DNA from: a virus
DNA: 33,984 nt
Virus record (IMG/VR): IMGVR_UViG_3300043313_000271
Location: 1-33,984 of that record
Reading direction: 5' to 3' (one strand)
Part shown: positions 25,462 through 33,733 of the stretch, piece by piece
Layout of the letters: each line of letters begins with the position of its first letter
Position numbering within the stretch: position 1 is the first letter of the stretch
Notes under the pieces: generated by a model
What the model was told of the DNA's origin: nothing
The model's database searches: none
Seen by the model: the letters and a program-made list of their open reading frames with translations, nothing else
Position numbers and translations under genes: made by a program

Positions 25462-28166
25462 TGGGTTTCTTCGGCATGGACGACAAGCCCGAGCCTAGTG
25501 CTCGGGTGAAGGGCGCACCGCGTGGTGTGCAGTTATCGACGTTGCACGAGCAGGGCTGCAACATGTGCCCGCTCAACGCTGCGACGTGCAAGACCCCCAA
25601 GATGAAACCCACGGGTTCGAAAGAGGCCACGGTCTACATACTTGGCACGGCTCCAAGCGCGGTCGATGACAAGCAGGGCAAGCCGTTCAGTGATGACGCC
25701 GGACGCTACGTGCGCTCGCGTGTGCCTGGCCCATGGCGCGACATGGTCCGCTATGGGAACGTGATCAAGACTTACCCGGGGATGGGCGTCACGGTCGAGA
25801 ACAAGAACCGCGACGACAAGCGAGAACTGACGCACGTCCGCAACCCTGAGTATATCGAGATCGAATGTTGCCGTCCGCAAGTGCGTGCTGACATCCTGAA
25901 GATCAAGCCTGAGGCCGTCATAGTCGTTGGTGGCGTGGCCCTGCGATGGATCGCAGAAGAGACCCATGCCTACCTGTGGCAGGGTCGACGTTTCCCGGCC
26001 ACGATCGCAGACGGCGACAACGAGCACACGTTTTGGGTCTACCCGATGACCCATCCTTATGAGGTGATCAAGAACAGACGTTGGGACGGGCACGTGCCTG
26101 ACGACGAAATGACCTGGTCGCGTCAGTTCAGAAACATCTTCCGCGAACTCAACGGTAGCAAGGCCCCGACTGTCATCACCGAGAAGCAAGCGATGGCAGG
26201 GGTCGAGTGTGTCATGGGCGAGGGCAAGCAAGACCTGTACAGGATCGAGAAGCATTTGCAAGAGGCCTGCACCGACACGATCAACGGTGTGGACTACGAA
26301 ACGTCAGTGCTGCGTCCGTACAATGACGACTCGAAAATACTCACCGCATCGGTGACGCACAAAGGAGGCACGCTCGCGTTCCCGTTCGATCACAAGGAAG
26401 CGTTGTGGACCCCTGCACAACGCGACTATCTGGATGACATGTGGACGGAGTATCTCTGCGACGATGGCCCGATCAAGATCGCGCATCAACTCGCGTTCGA
26501 ACTTGAATGGTCGGCCGTGGAGTTCGGGGTCGAGGTCATGAACTCCAAGTGGGGCGACTCGATATCGCAGGCCTACATACTCAACGAGAAGCAGGGCATG
26601 CTCGCGCTCGAGGTTCTGACGCAACAATACTATGGGATCAATATCAAGTCGCTGAGCAACGTCAATCGCAAGCGCATGGCGGACGAGCCGTTGAAACGAA
26701 TACTGCCCTACAATGGCATGGACTCTAAGTTCCATCGCAAACTGTTCTTGCGTCAAGCGCCATTGATCGCAGAGCAGGGACTCGAGGCTGTCTACGAGCA
26801 TCAGATCGCACGCATACCCGCGCTCGTTCGAACACAGATGCACGGCATCCCGATTGATCAGGGAGTGCTCGCCGACCTCCGCAAGCCGTGGGTCACTGCG
26901 CAGACGAAGGCACTGGCCGCTCTCAAGGAATTAGATTGCTGGCGTAAGTACGAGAAGCAACATGGATCAGAGTTCAATCCCGCTTCGTCGCATGACCTGA
27001 AGAAGATGCTGACGATGCTAGGGCAACCAAAATTGAAAGGCGACGAGAAACAACTCAAGGCTTGGGGCCACCCGCTCGCGGCGGCTCTGATCAAGTGGCG
27101 CAAGCCGACCAAGGTGTTGAGCACGTACTGCGAGCCGATCACGCCGGGCACTGAGAATTGTCAACTGATGGACGACGCGAAGATCCATCCGATCATTTCG
27201 ACGTACAAGGTCGAGACGTGGCGCACGTCGAGCGAGGACCCGAACATTCAGAACTGGCCGGTGCGCGGACCCAACTACGTGATCCGCAAGGTCGTGGCCA
27301 AGACGGGCAAGAAGATTGTCAAGTTCGATTATGCGGGCATCCAAGCGCGCAATATCGCAATGGAGTCTGAGGACGCAGCATTCATGCAAGCGTTCTTCGA
27401 TTGGTATGACATACACACCGAGTGGTCGAACAACTTCAAAGAGCGTATGCCCAAGTGGGCACCCGCGGAGTTCAACGACCCCAAGGTGTTCAAGGAGGTT
27501 CGCTCCTTCATCAAGAACAGTTTCGTGTTCCCATCGTTCTTCGGCGCGAAGGCCAACAGCATCACGGTCTCGATCAACGCGATCCCAGGCATACGCAAAC
27601 ACATGCCGGTCGAGGTTGTGCAGGAGTTGCAGGATGATTTGTTCAATCAGTTCCCGCGCATCAAGAAATGGCAGGAGAAACTAAAGGCGTTCTACGATAA
27701 GAACGGGTATGTGACGGGGCACTCGGGCTTCAAGCGTCGTGCGCCGATCAGTTACAACCAGCTGATCAACAGCCCGATCCAAGGGGACGAAAGCATCATC
27801 GTGCTGTCTGCACATATTGCTTGCGTGAAGCGCGGCCTCATTCCGATGATGGAGATCCACGACGACCTGACGTTCCTATGGGACCACGACAAGGTCGAGA
27901 AGAATAGTGAGATCGTTATCACGGAGATGCTCAAGCATCGCTTCGACTGGATCAATGTCCCGCTCGTCGTGGAGCGTGCGATTGGCGACAACTGGGCAGA
28001 GTGTGAGAAGGCTGGGGAGTTCGAGTCGGTCGGCCCCGACGATTGGCGCGAGCATGGTGGTGGTGACAAAACGGGCTTCACCGCTGACGCATACCTGGAC
28101 AGTATGAGCTCATTGCGCAAACAAGGATCTGCTGCTGCGAAGCGGAGGAAAGAACATGGAGCATGA
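25461..28166 (+). CDS. Family A DNA polymerase with N-terminal uracil-DNA-glycosylase-like domain
   Basis: 901 residues. N-terminal UDG-like domain (about 25-230): CNMCPL.AATC (C33, C36, C43) and C136/C137, LGTAPSAVDDKQGKPF, VIVVGGVALR and MTHPY, as in iron-sulfur family 4 UDGs. 3'-5' exonuclease: VDYET (D278, E280), IAHQLAFELEW, Asp368, YNGMD (D421). Polymerase: motif A FDYAGIQAR (D623), motif B RSFIKNSFVF (K685), N770-G775 NSPIQG, motif C IHDD (800-802). Motif A reads IQAR, not the usual IELR, so the steric-gate Glu is Gln. UDG-PolA fusions are known in SPO1-like phages. Main phage replicase. Confidence 0.92.
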   Translation: MGFFGMDDKPEPSARVKGAPRGVQLSTLHEQGCNMCPLNAATCKTPKMKPTGSKEATVYILGTAPSAVDDKQGKPFSDDAGRYVRSRVPGPWRDMVRYGNVIKTYPGMGVTVENKNRDDKRELTHVRNPEYIEIECCRPQVRADILKIKPEAVIVVGGVALRWIAEETHAYLWQGRRFPATIADGDNEHTFWVYPMTHPYEVIKNRRWDGHVPDDEMTWSRQFRNIFRELNGSKAPTVITEKQAMAGVECVMGEGKQDLYRIEKHLQEACTDTINGVDYETSVLRPYNDDSKILTASVTHKGGTLAFPFDHKEALWTPAQRDYLDDMWTEYLCDDGPIKIAHQLAFELEWSAVEFGVEVMNSKWGDSISQAYILNEKQGMLALEVLTQQYYGINIKSLSNVNRKRMADEPLKRILPYNGMDSKFHRKLFLRQAPLIAEQGLEAVYEHQIARIPALVRTQMHGIPIDQGVLADLRKPWVTAQTKALAALKELDCWRKYEKQHGSEFNPASSHDLKKMLTMLGQPKLKGDEKQLKAWGHPLAAALIKWRKPTKVLSTYCEPITPGTENCQLMDDAKIHPIISTYKVETWRTSSEDPNIQNWPVRGPNYVIRKVVAKTGKKIVKFDYAGIQARNIAMESEDAAFMQAFFDWYDIHTEWSNNFKERMPKWAPAEFNDPKVFKEVRSFIKNSFVFPSFFGAKANSITVSINAIPGIRKHMPVEVVQELQDDLFNQFPRIKKWQEKLKAFYDKNGYVTGHSGFKRRAPISYNQLINSPIQGDESIIVLSAHIACVKRGLIPMMEIHDDLTFLWDHDKVEKNSEIVITEMLKHRFDWINVPLVVERAIGDNWAECEKAGEFESVGPDDWREHGGGDKTGFTADAYLDSMSSLRKQGSAAAKRRKEHGA

Positions 28167-28638
28167 TGCCGAGTCTCTATTCGAAGGGCTGCGGTTCACG
28201 AAGATCAGGCACGGGAACAAGGGCTACCCTCGCGACCCGATCACGGGCCAGGTTCGCGACGAAGAAAAGCATCTAGGCTACGCGTGGCATTATCGATGCG
28301 TCGAGATCCCCCGTCTCGTCATGGTCCATCATATCATGAACCCTGTGCTCGCCGATTGGACAGAGTGGTGGGTCGACGGGGAGAAGTGCATTGACGCGGC
28401 CCAAGCCTGCAATCGTCTCAACGTGCCCGCAGAGCTTACGCTCCCTGAGTACCTGGTGCTCGAGCGCATCGGTCAATTCCCCTGCGGCCGAACGTGGGCA
28501 ATCAACACAGCGGCAGGCGCCGAGAACCCAAACGAAACTTTCATTGACGGGCGGTGGGCGCAGGTGTCGCGCGCCATAGACTCGTTAGTCGATAAGGGCA
28601 TACTCAAATGGAGAGAAGGGTTACTGTGCATCAAATGA
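28156..28638 (+). CDS. Hypothetical protein
   Basis: 160 residues, GGAGG upstream, overlapping the polymerase end by 11 bases. N-terminal part with Trp/His-rich stretches (LGYAWHYRCVEIPRLVMVHH, ADWTEWWVDGEKCIDAAQAC), then a C-terminal segment that could be a small winged helix (VSRAIDSLVDKGILKWREG), often used in DNA contact. Position between polymerase and clamp loader suggests a replication accessory role. No firm family. Its TGA overlaps the next start. Confidence 0.65.
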   Translation: MEHDAESLFEGLRFTKIRHGNKGYPRDPITGQVRDEEKHLGYAWHYRCVEIPRLVMVHHIMNPVLADWTEWWVDGEKCIDAAQACNRLNVPAELTLPEYLVLERIGQFPCGRTWAINTAAGAENPNETFIDGRWAQVSRAIDSLVDKGILKWREGLLCIK

Positions 28639-29582
28639 CTGAGCAAGCATCATATCACACGAAGTATCGTCCGCAGTCGTTCAAGACGGTGCGCGGCCAG
28701 GATGAGCAACTCAAGAAGCTAGAGAGCGTGCTTGCCAAGGGCACGTCGCAAGCCTTCATCTTCGTAGGCCCGTCAGGCTGCGGCAAGACGACGCTCGCTC
28801 GCATCGTTGCAAAGCATGTCGGCTGCGACCCTGCGGACGTCGTGGATGTTGACGCCGCGACGAACTCCGGTGCTGAGGAGACACGCAAACTGCAAGAGGT
28901 CATGGCCTACCGTCCCATCGGCGGGGGTGAGAAGCGCGCCATCATCATTGACGAAGCGCACGGTCTCAGTCAGAAGTCGTGGGACACGCTCCTCAAAACA
29001 ATCGAGGAGCCAAGCCAACACGCGTTCTGGTTCTTTTGCACGACGAACCCGGGCAAGGTTCCGAAGACCATCATGACCCGCTGCGTTCGCATTGAATTGC
29101 TGGCCTTGAACGACCGCGAACTCGAGCGCATTGTCAATCGGGTGTGCGAGAAGGAGGGCATCGACCTCGACCCCGGTGTCAAGTCTGTTGTGATCAATGA
29201 AGCATATGGCTCCGCACGTCAGGCGCTCGTCAACCTTGCTGCGGCTGAGCATTGCACGAACCGCAAGGAAGCGGCGAGAGCCCTGCAAGCAGTTCTCGAG
29301 GGCGACCCGATCCGTGAACTCTGCCAGTTTCTGCTCAAGCCCGGGTCGTGGATCAAGGCGATGGCGATACTCGACAAGTTCCCAGAGGACGACCGCAACT
29401 ATGAGGGGCGACGCATCATAGTATGTAATTACATGGGGTCCGTATTGAAGGGCGCGAAGTCCGACGACGCGGCCACCAACGTGTTGCAAATACTCGAGGC
29501 ATGGAGCACGCCTTACAACCCGTCCGAGGGGGCTGCTCCATTTCTGTTGTCAATCGGGCGGACTATGTTCGCAGGAGGATAA
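28635..29582 (+). CDS. Clamp loader AAA+ ATPase (DnaX/RfcS-like)
   Basis: 315 residues from ATG 28635 (ATGA junction); GTG 28626 and ATG 28608 are alternatives. The AAA+ core is complete: KYRPQSFKTVRGQ at the start, Walker A GPSGCGKT (45-52), Walker B IIIDEAH (103-109), sensor 1 CTTN, and TRC (148-150) in place of the usual SRC arginine-finger motif. Sensor 2 region YGSARQALVNL. The C-terminal collar domain is helical. A single subunit may form the pentamer or pair with another protein. Opens the clamp at 24400 and loads it on primed DNA. Confidence 0.9.
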   Translation: MTEQASYHTKYRPQSFKTVRGQDEQLKKLESVLAKGTSQAFIFVGPSGCGKTTLARIVAKHVGCDPADVVDVDAATNSGAEETRKLQEVMAYRPIGGGEKRAIIIDEAHGLSQKSWDTLLKTIEEPSQHAFWFFCTTNPGKVPKTIMTRCVRIELLALNDRELERIVNRVCEKEGIDLDPGVKSVVINEAYGSARQALVNLAAAEHCTNRKEAARALQAVLEGDPIRELCQFLLKPGSWIKAMAILDKFPEDDRNYEGRRIIVCNYMGSVLKGAKSDDAATNVLQILEAWSTPYNPSEGAAPFLLSIGRTMFAGG

Positions 29583-29583
29583 G

Positions 29584-30135
29584 GTGGTCAAACGTGTGAG
29601 GATCGAAGATCGGTGGAAAGGACCGCAGGACGAAGACTCAATCGATGCGTTCTATGACGAGTACCGGGCTCGGCTTCAAATCGACAAACACGCTATGGAC
29701 GACATGTGGTTGGAACAGCCAGCCATTGTGCAGGAGATCGGGGAGCGCGTCGCCCTCGAGACGTCACGTCGCGACGAAGCGAAGGACGAGCTTGCTGATA
29801 TCACGGCGGTTGCCGATGGCGAGGTGCGCGAACTCCACGCCGACGACGACAAGAAGCCCACGGAAACTGCAATCAAGAATGAAGTCAAGCAGGACCTGCG
29901 GGTGGTGAAGGCACAGAAGAGACTGCGCCAACTCGAACTGAACGTTGCTCGATTGCAAACACTATCGACCTCGTTCCATCAGCGTCGGTACGCGTTGCAG
30001 GATCTCACGACCCTGTGGACAGCCGGCTACTTCACTTCGAACTCGGGGGCCGCAAAGCAAGCCCGGGATCGCATTGGTCAAACAGGACGCGAGGCTATGC
30101 AGGCCGAGCGTAAGCGTAGAGAAGAAAGGGACTGA
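29584..30135 (+). CDS. Coiled-coil protein in the replication block, unknown
   Basis: 183 residues from GTG 29584 with AGGAGG upstream. The N-terminus VRIEDRWKGPQDEDSIDAFY, then LQIDKHAMDDMWLEQP, leads to a long charged helical region (VALETSRRDEAKDELADITA, RVVKAQKRLRQLELNVARLQ). Near the end RRYALQDLTTLWTAGYF is a conserved-looking segment before a basic tail. Looks like a structural partner of replication or recombination enzymes. Family not named here. Confidence 0.7.
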   Translation: MVKRVRIEDRWKGPQDEDSIDAFYDEYRARLQIDKHAMDDMWLEQPAIVQEIGERVALETSRRDEAKDELADITAVADGEVRELHADDDKKPTETAIKNEVKQDLRVVKAQKRLRQLELNVARLQTLSTSFHQRRYALQDLTTLWTAGYFTSNSGAAKQARDRIGQTGREAMQAERKRREERD

Positions 30136-30137
30136 GT

Positions 30138-30293
30138 ATGTGTTCTTTAGGTGACTATATCATTGCAATGCTGGCGACGGCGCTGGTCATCTATGCAACG
30201 GGTAGACTGTTGATCGCGGCACACTTCGCTGCGCGTCGTCGTCACTTCCATCAAACCATGGTCGATATCGCAAGAGGAGAACAGGTATCATGA
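30138..30293 (+). CDS. 51-residue single-span membrane protein
   Basis: ATG 30138, AAAGGG upstream; the TGA overlaps the next ATG (30290). MCSLGDYIIAMLATALVIYA, then TGRLLIAAHFAARRRHF: one hydrophobic segment (about 7-29) followed by a basic cytoplasmic-type stretch, which predicts N-out/C-in insertion. It sits oddly among replication genes and might anchor the replisome to the membrane, by inference only. Confidence 0.65.
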   Translation: MCSLGDYIIAMLATALVIYATGRLLIAAHFAARRRHFHQTMVDIARGEQVS

Positions 30294-31486
30294 TCGCCAG
30301 AGTTGGCAAGAAGAATAAGGCCACGGGCGGAGGCTCAGGCTTTAAGTATCGAAAGAGGACGGTCGATGACGTGAAGAAGCGCGCCGACCAGCGTGGTGGC
30401 AATTTCGATAGCCCGGTCAAGTCGGGCATCGACATGTGGCGTCCGGCCGCAGGGGAGAACGTCATTCGCATTCTCCCTGCGACGTGGGACGACTACGAGC
30501 ACTATGGGTATGACGTGTTCATGCACCGCTTCATCGGTTCTGACACGTCGAACTATATCTGCCTCAACAAGATGAAGGGCAAACACTGCCCCGCATGTGC
30601 AGAGCAGAAGGCGGCCAAGGACGGGGGCGAGGACGACGAAGCGAAGCAGCTTCAATACGCCAAGCGCTGTTGGGTGTGGATCATTGATCGCGCCGACAAG
30701 AGCGAGACCCCGCAGATCTGGGACATGTCATGGTCGCAGGACCGTGACATCTCGGGCCTGACTTACTTCAAGTCGGGTAAGGTGTTGCTCATCGACCATC
30801 CGGATGATGGGTATGACGTGATCGTTAAGAAGACTGGCTCGGGTCTCAAGACGAAGTATTCATTTAACATCGAGCGAGACTCGTCACCGATCAGTGATGA
30901 CGAGGAGAAGCAGGAGGAGATCTTGAACTACATCCAAGAAAACCCGATACCGACCATACTGAATTTCTTCAGTGCGGATCATATCGCGAAGAAACTCGAA
31001 GGCACGACTGCCGAGCGTGACGAAGACCTCGACGACGACGAGGACGAGGACAAGGGTCGCAAGCGTAAGGCCGGGAAGCGTCGCGACGAGGACGACGACG
31101 AAGAAGAGGCTCCGCGCAAGAAGAAAAAGCCTGCGGCGGATGACGATGACGACGAGGAAGAAACTCCCCGGCGGAAGAAGCGCCCCGCCGATGATGACGA
31201 CGACGACGAGGAAGAGCCGCCGAAGAAGAAGCGCAAGCCGGCTGACGATGACGACGACGAGGAAGAGACCCCGCGCCGCCGTCGCAAGCCTGCTGATGAC
31301 GATGACGACGAGGAAGAGGCGCCCAAGAAAAAGAAGAAGCGCCCCGACCCCGACGACGAGGACGACGACGAAGAACCCGCGCCCAAGAAAAAGAAGCGGG
31401 TAGTCGAGGACGACGAGGACGACGAGCCGGCGCCGAAGAAGAAGAAGCGCCGCGTGGTCGAGGAGGACGAGGACGACGACGACTAG
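30290..31486 (+). CDS. gp32-like single-stranded DNA-binding protein with polyampholyte tail
   Basis: 398 residues, AGAGGAG upstream. The core (about 1-235) has the gp32 pattern: WRPAAGENVIRILP, a zinc site ICLNKMKGKHCPAC (Cys, His, Cys, Cys), CWVWIIDRADKSETPQIWDM, and VIVKKTGSGLKTKYSFNIER. gp32-type proteins coat single-stranded DNA and organise the replisome. The last ~150 residues repeat DDDDEEE-(A/T/P)P-(K/R)KKK(R)P about seven times, ending EEDEDDDD. SSBs normally have a short acidic tail for partner binding; this one is hugely extended and similar to the middle of the 21555 protein. Confidence 0.82.
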   Translation: MIARVGKKNKATGGGSGFKYRKRTVDDVKKRADQRGGNFDSPVKSGIDMWRPAAGENVIRILPATWDDYEHYGYDVFMHRFIGSDTSNYICLNKMKGKHCPACAEQKAAKDGGEDDEAKQLQYAKRCWVWIIDRADKSETPQIWDMSWSQDRDISGLTYFKSGKVLLIDHPDDGYDVIVKKTGSGLKTKYSFNIERDSSPISDDEEKQEEILNYIQENPIPTILNFFSADHIAKKLEGTTAERDEDLDDDEDEDKGRKRKAGKRRDEDDDEEEAPRKKKKPAADDDDDEEETPRRKKRPADDDDDDEEEPPKKKRKPADDDDDEEETPRRRRKPADDDDDEEEAPKKKKKRPDPDDEDDDEEPAPKKKKRVVEDDEDDEPAPKKKKRRVVEEDEDDDD

Positions 31487-31504
31487 TCGCACGCGATCAC
31501 TGGG

Positions 31505-31524
31505 CCCCCGGAGCAATCCGGGGG
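31505..31524 (+). terminator. GNRA-capped hairpin after the SSB gene
   Basis: CCCCCGGA (31505-31512) pairs with TCCGGGGG (31517-31524), loop GCAA. Starts 18 bases after the stop. No T-run. Same loop type as the hairpins at 61 and 445. Confidence 0.6.
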
Positions 31525-31551
31525 TCACGTCGTTTGAACAGGGAGATACCA

Positions 31552-32559
31552 ATGAAGCGCGAGAGACTGAACGGCGGTGGCGGCAATTACTTCTCCGCAC
31601 CGAAAACCAATATCCAATTCATCAAGACGGGCTGCAAGCTGCTTGACCTTGCGCTCGGGGGCGGGTGGGCTGAGGATCGAATTGCAAACCTCGTCGGCGA
31701 CAAGAGCACAGGCAAGACCCTCTTGTGTATTGAGGCCGCCGCTAACTTCGCAGCCAAATACCCAAAGGGTCGCATCCGATATCGTGAGTCGGAAGCTGCA
31801 TTCGATAAGGGTTACGCCGCAGCCTTGGGCATGCCCGTCGAGCGTATTGACTTCGGCGAAGGCAAAATGGAAACGGTCGAGGACCTATTCGAGGACCTGA
31901 CTGGCATCATCAGCAGGGCGAAGCAGAAGGAACTCGTGATCATTGACAGTCTCGACGCGTTGTCTGATCGGTCGGAGATGGAGCGCGAGATAGACGAGGG
32001 GTCGTATGGTGCGAACAAGGCCAAGAAGATGTCGGAGTTGTTTCGACGCCTCACCCAGAAGATGTCAAACAAATCAGTTACCCTGATCATTGTCAGTCAG
32101 GTGCGTGACAAGATCGGCGTGACGTTCGGCGCGAAGCACACTCGCACAGGGGGCCGCGCCCTCGACTTCTATGCGTCGCAGGTGCTCATGCTCGCGCATC
32201 TATCGCGCATCGTGTTGACACGCAAGGGCATCAAACGTGCAACGGGTGTCCGGGTGCTGAGCAAGGTCGACAAGAACAAGATCAGCCTGCCGTTCCGCGA
32301 GGCCGAGTTCAGCATCAATTTCGGGTACGGTATCAACGACGCTCAGGCGTGCATCGAGTGGCTCAAGGCGACGAAGGGCTTTGACCCCAAGGAATACAAT
32401 TTGACGGCTGAGGAAGCGAAGAACGTGCTGCCCGTCATGCACGACATGACGCCGGTCGAGGAGCGTGTGCTGATGGAGGATCTGCACATGGCGGTGCATG
32501 ATCGATGGTATGAGATCGAGTCGTCGCTGATGCCCAAGCGTGCGAAGTATGCTGCATAA
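31552..32559 (+). CDS. RecA/UvsX-like recombinase
   Basis: 335 residues from ATG 31552 with GGGAG upstream; the in-frame start at 31534 is less good. RecA-type core: GCKLLDLALGGGWAEDRIAN, Walker A GDKSTGKT (49-56), catalytic-type Glu in RYRESE (79-81), Walker B LVIIDSLDAL (128-137), and a loop 2 region IIVSQVRDKIGVTFGAKHTRTGG. It would pair homologous strands in recombination-dependent replication, with the gp32-like SSB. Begins MKRERL, another copy of the RERL string, and ends KRAKYAA. Confidence 0.9.
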   Translation: MKRERLNGGGGNYFSAPKTNIQFIKTGCKLLDLALGGGWAEDRIANLVGDKSTGKTLLCIEAAANFAAKYPKGRIRYRESEAAFDKGYAAALGMPVERIDFGEGKMETVEDLFEDLTGIISRAKQKELVIIDSLDALSDRSEMEREIDEGSYGANKAKKMSELFRRLTQKMSNKSVTLIIVSQVRDKIGVTFGAKHTRTGGRALDFYASQVLMLAHLSRIVLTRKGIKRATGVRVLSKVDKNKISLPFREAEFSINFGYGINDAQACIEWLKATKGFDPKEYNLTAEEAKNVLPVMHDMTPVEERVLMEDLHMAVHDRWYEIESSLMPKRAKYAA

Positions 32560-32566
32560 GGTTGAC

Positions 32567-33034
32567 ATGTGGGACCCGAACACCTGGGTCCCTGATCAGC
32601 ATGAGCATCGCATCTACGCTGACGAAACCCTCGACCACTACGCGGTCGTGGATGCAATCGATTACTCGTGGTGTTCGCAATGGCTGTGGTCGATGCACAG
32701 CCGAAAGAAGTGGCAACGGACAGGGCGCTTCTATCTTCGACGTGCGATCACGGTATTCTACGCTCCTGATGGTGAACGATACGAGTCCCCGATCCACGGG
32801 CATGTCGTGCGCAATCGTCACCGCACGGTTACGACCCGCTTCCTGCATACGGAGATTCTCCTGCGGATGGGCGCGCCACAACCAACGCCCGAACATATCG
32901 AGGGGGATCATATCAACAGGCAGTGGTGGGATTGCCGACGCAACAACTTGCGATGGGCGACACGCAAGGAGCAAGTCGCGAACTCGTGCTATCGTGATAA
33001 CCTGATCAAGGCGAGGGCCAAGAGATGGCGGTAA
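32567..33034 (+). CDS. HNH endonuclease
   Basis: 155 residues from ATG 32567 (AAGG upstream); longer in-frame starts at 32540 and 32549 overlap recA. The C-terminal half shows a homing-type HNH core: FLHTEILLRMG, then IEGDHINRQWWDCRRNNLRW (D-H-I-N and N-N-L-R-W) and ATRKEQVANS. The N-terminal half has DYSWCSQWLWSMHSR. Free-standing HNH genes in phages are often mobile; here it sits between recA and the resolvase without disrupting either. It could also nick DNA in phage metabolism. Confidence 0.87.
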   Translation: MWDPNTWVPDQHEHRIYADETLDHYAVVDAIDYSWCSQWLWSMHSRKKWQRTGRFYLRRAITVFYAPDGERYESPIHGHVVRNRHRTVTTRFLHTEILLRMGAPQPTPEHIEGDHINRQWWDCRRNNLRWATRKEQVANSCYRDNLIKARAKRWR

Positions 33035-33216
33035 AGAAAAGAGAGTACCCATACTTGTTCAGTCGACGCGAGCACCCTGAGGATGGGCCATGGACGGTAT
33101 ATTCAATTCAAGAAGACTGTGTGGTGATCTTCAGGACGCTAGGCCCTAAGAGTCTTCCTGGCGCGTGGCAGTTCATCGCAGCAGAAAGGAGACCGGGCGA
33201 TGCGCAGCAAGGGTAA
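33025..33216 (+). CDS. Small protein, unknown
   Basis: 63 residues, overlapping the HNH gene by 10 bases and the next gene by 17. MAVKKREYPYLFSRREHPED, then GPWTVYSIQEDCVVIFRTLG and FIAAERRPGDAQQG; a short beta-rich protein. No known family. GAGGG and AAGAG lie upstream of the start. Confidence 0.6.
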   Translation: MAVKKREYPYLFSRREHPEDGPWTVYSIQEDCVVIFRTLGPKSLPGAWQFIAAERRPGDAQQG

Positions 33217-33733
33217 GCAGAAGGGGTCGGCGTTCGAACGCAAGGTCTGCAAGTCGCTAAGCCTGTGGGTCTCGAGCGGCGAGCGTGAAGATCTGTTTTG
33301 GCGTTCGGCAATGTCAGGGGGCCGCGCAACCGTAGGTCGCAAGGGCGGCAAGGACCACGCGAAGCATGCGGGGGACATCAGCGCCACGTCAGTCGAGGGC
33401 CACGCGCTCACGGACGTTTTCTATGTCGAATGCAAAGCGTACCTCAACCTGCAAATCGATAGCGCAATGATCAAGGGGGTGGGCAAGCTGATCAAGTTCT
33501 GGGACGAGGCCGTTGCGCAGGCCGACCACTACAACAAAGTGCCCATGCTGATCGCAAAACAAAACCAGGTGCCCATCATAGTGCTGATGCCCATGGCGAC
33601 GACCTGGCCCAAGACTGGGTATGAACATTTCACGCGAGCGCGCATCGGCACGTTCCACAAGATGGGCTGCGACGTGTTCTCATTCGGCCGCCTGCTACGG
33701 CTACCGTTCAAGGTGCGGAGGGAACGTCTATGA
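33200..33733 (+). CDS. PD-(D/E)XK resolvase-like nuclease
   Basis: 177 residues, AAGGAG upstream. Pattern of phage Holliday-junction resolvase-like nucleases: KGSAFERKVCKSLSLWV (Glu13 in the first helix), a Gly/Lys-rich segment (GGRATVGRKGGKDHAKH), AGDISA (Asp59), and VECKAY (Glu75, Lys77), giving the E...D...ExK set. Would cut branched intermediates before packaging. It ends RLPFKVRRERL, with RERL at the exact C-terminus. Family assigned by motif only. Confidence 0.78.
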   Translation: MRSKGKQKGSAFERKVCKSLSLWVSSGEREDLFWRSAMSGGRATVGRKGGKDHAKHAGDISATSVEGHALTDVFYVECKAYLNLQIDSAMIKGVGKLIKFWDEAVAQADHYNKVPMLIAKQNQVPIIVLMPMATTWPKTGYEHFTRARIGTFHKMGCDVFSFGRLLRLPFKVRRERL

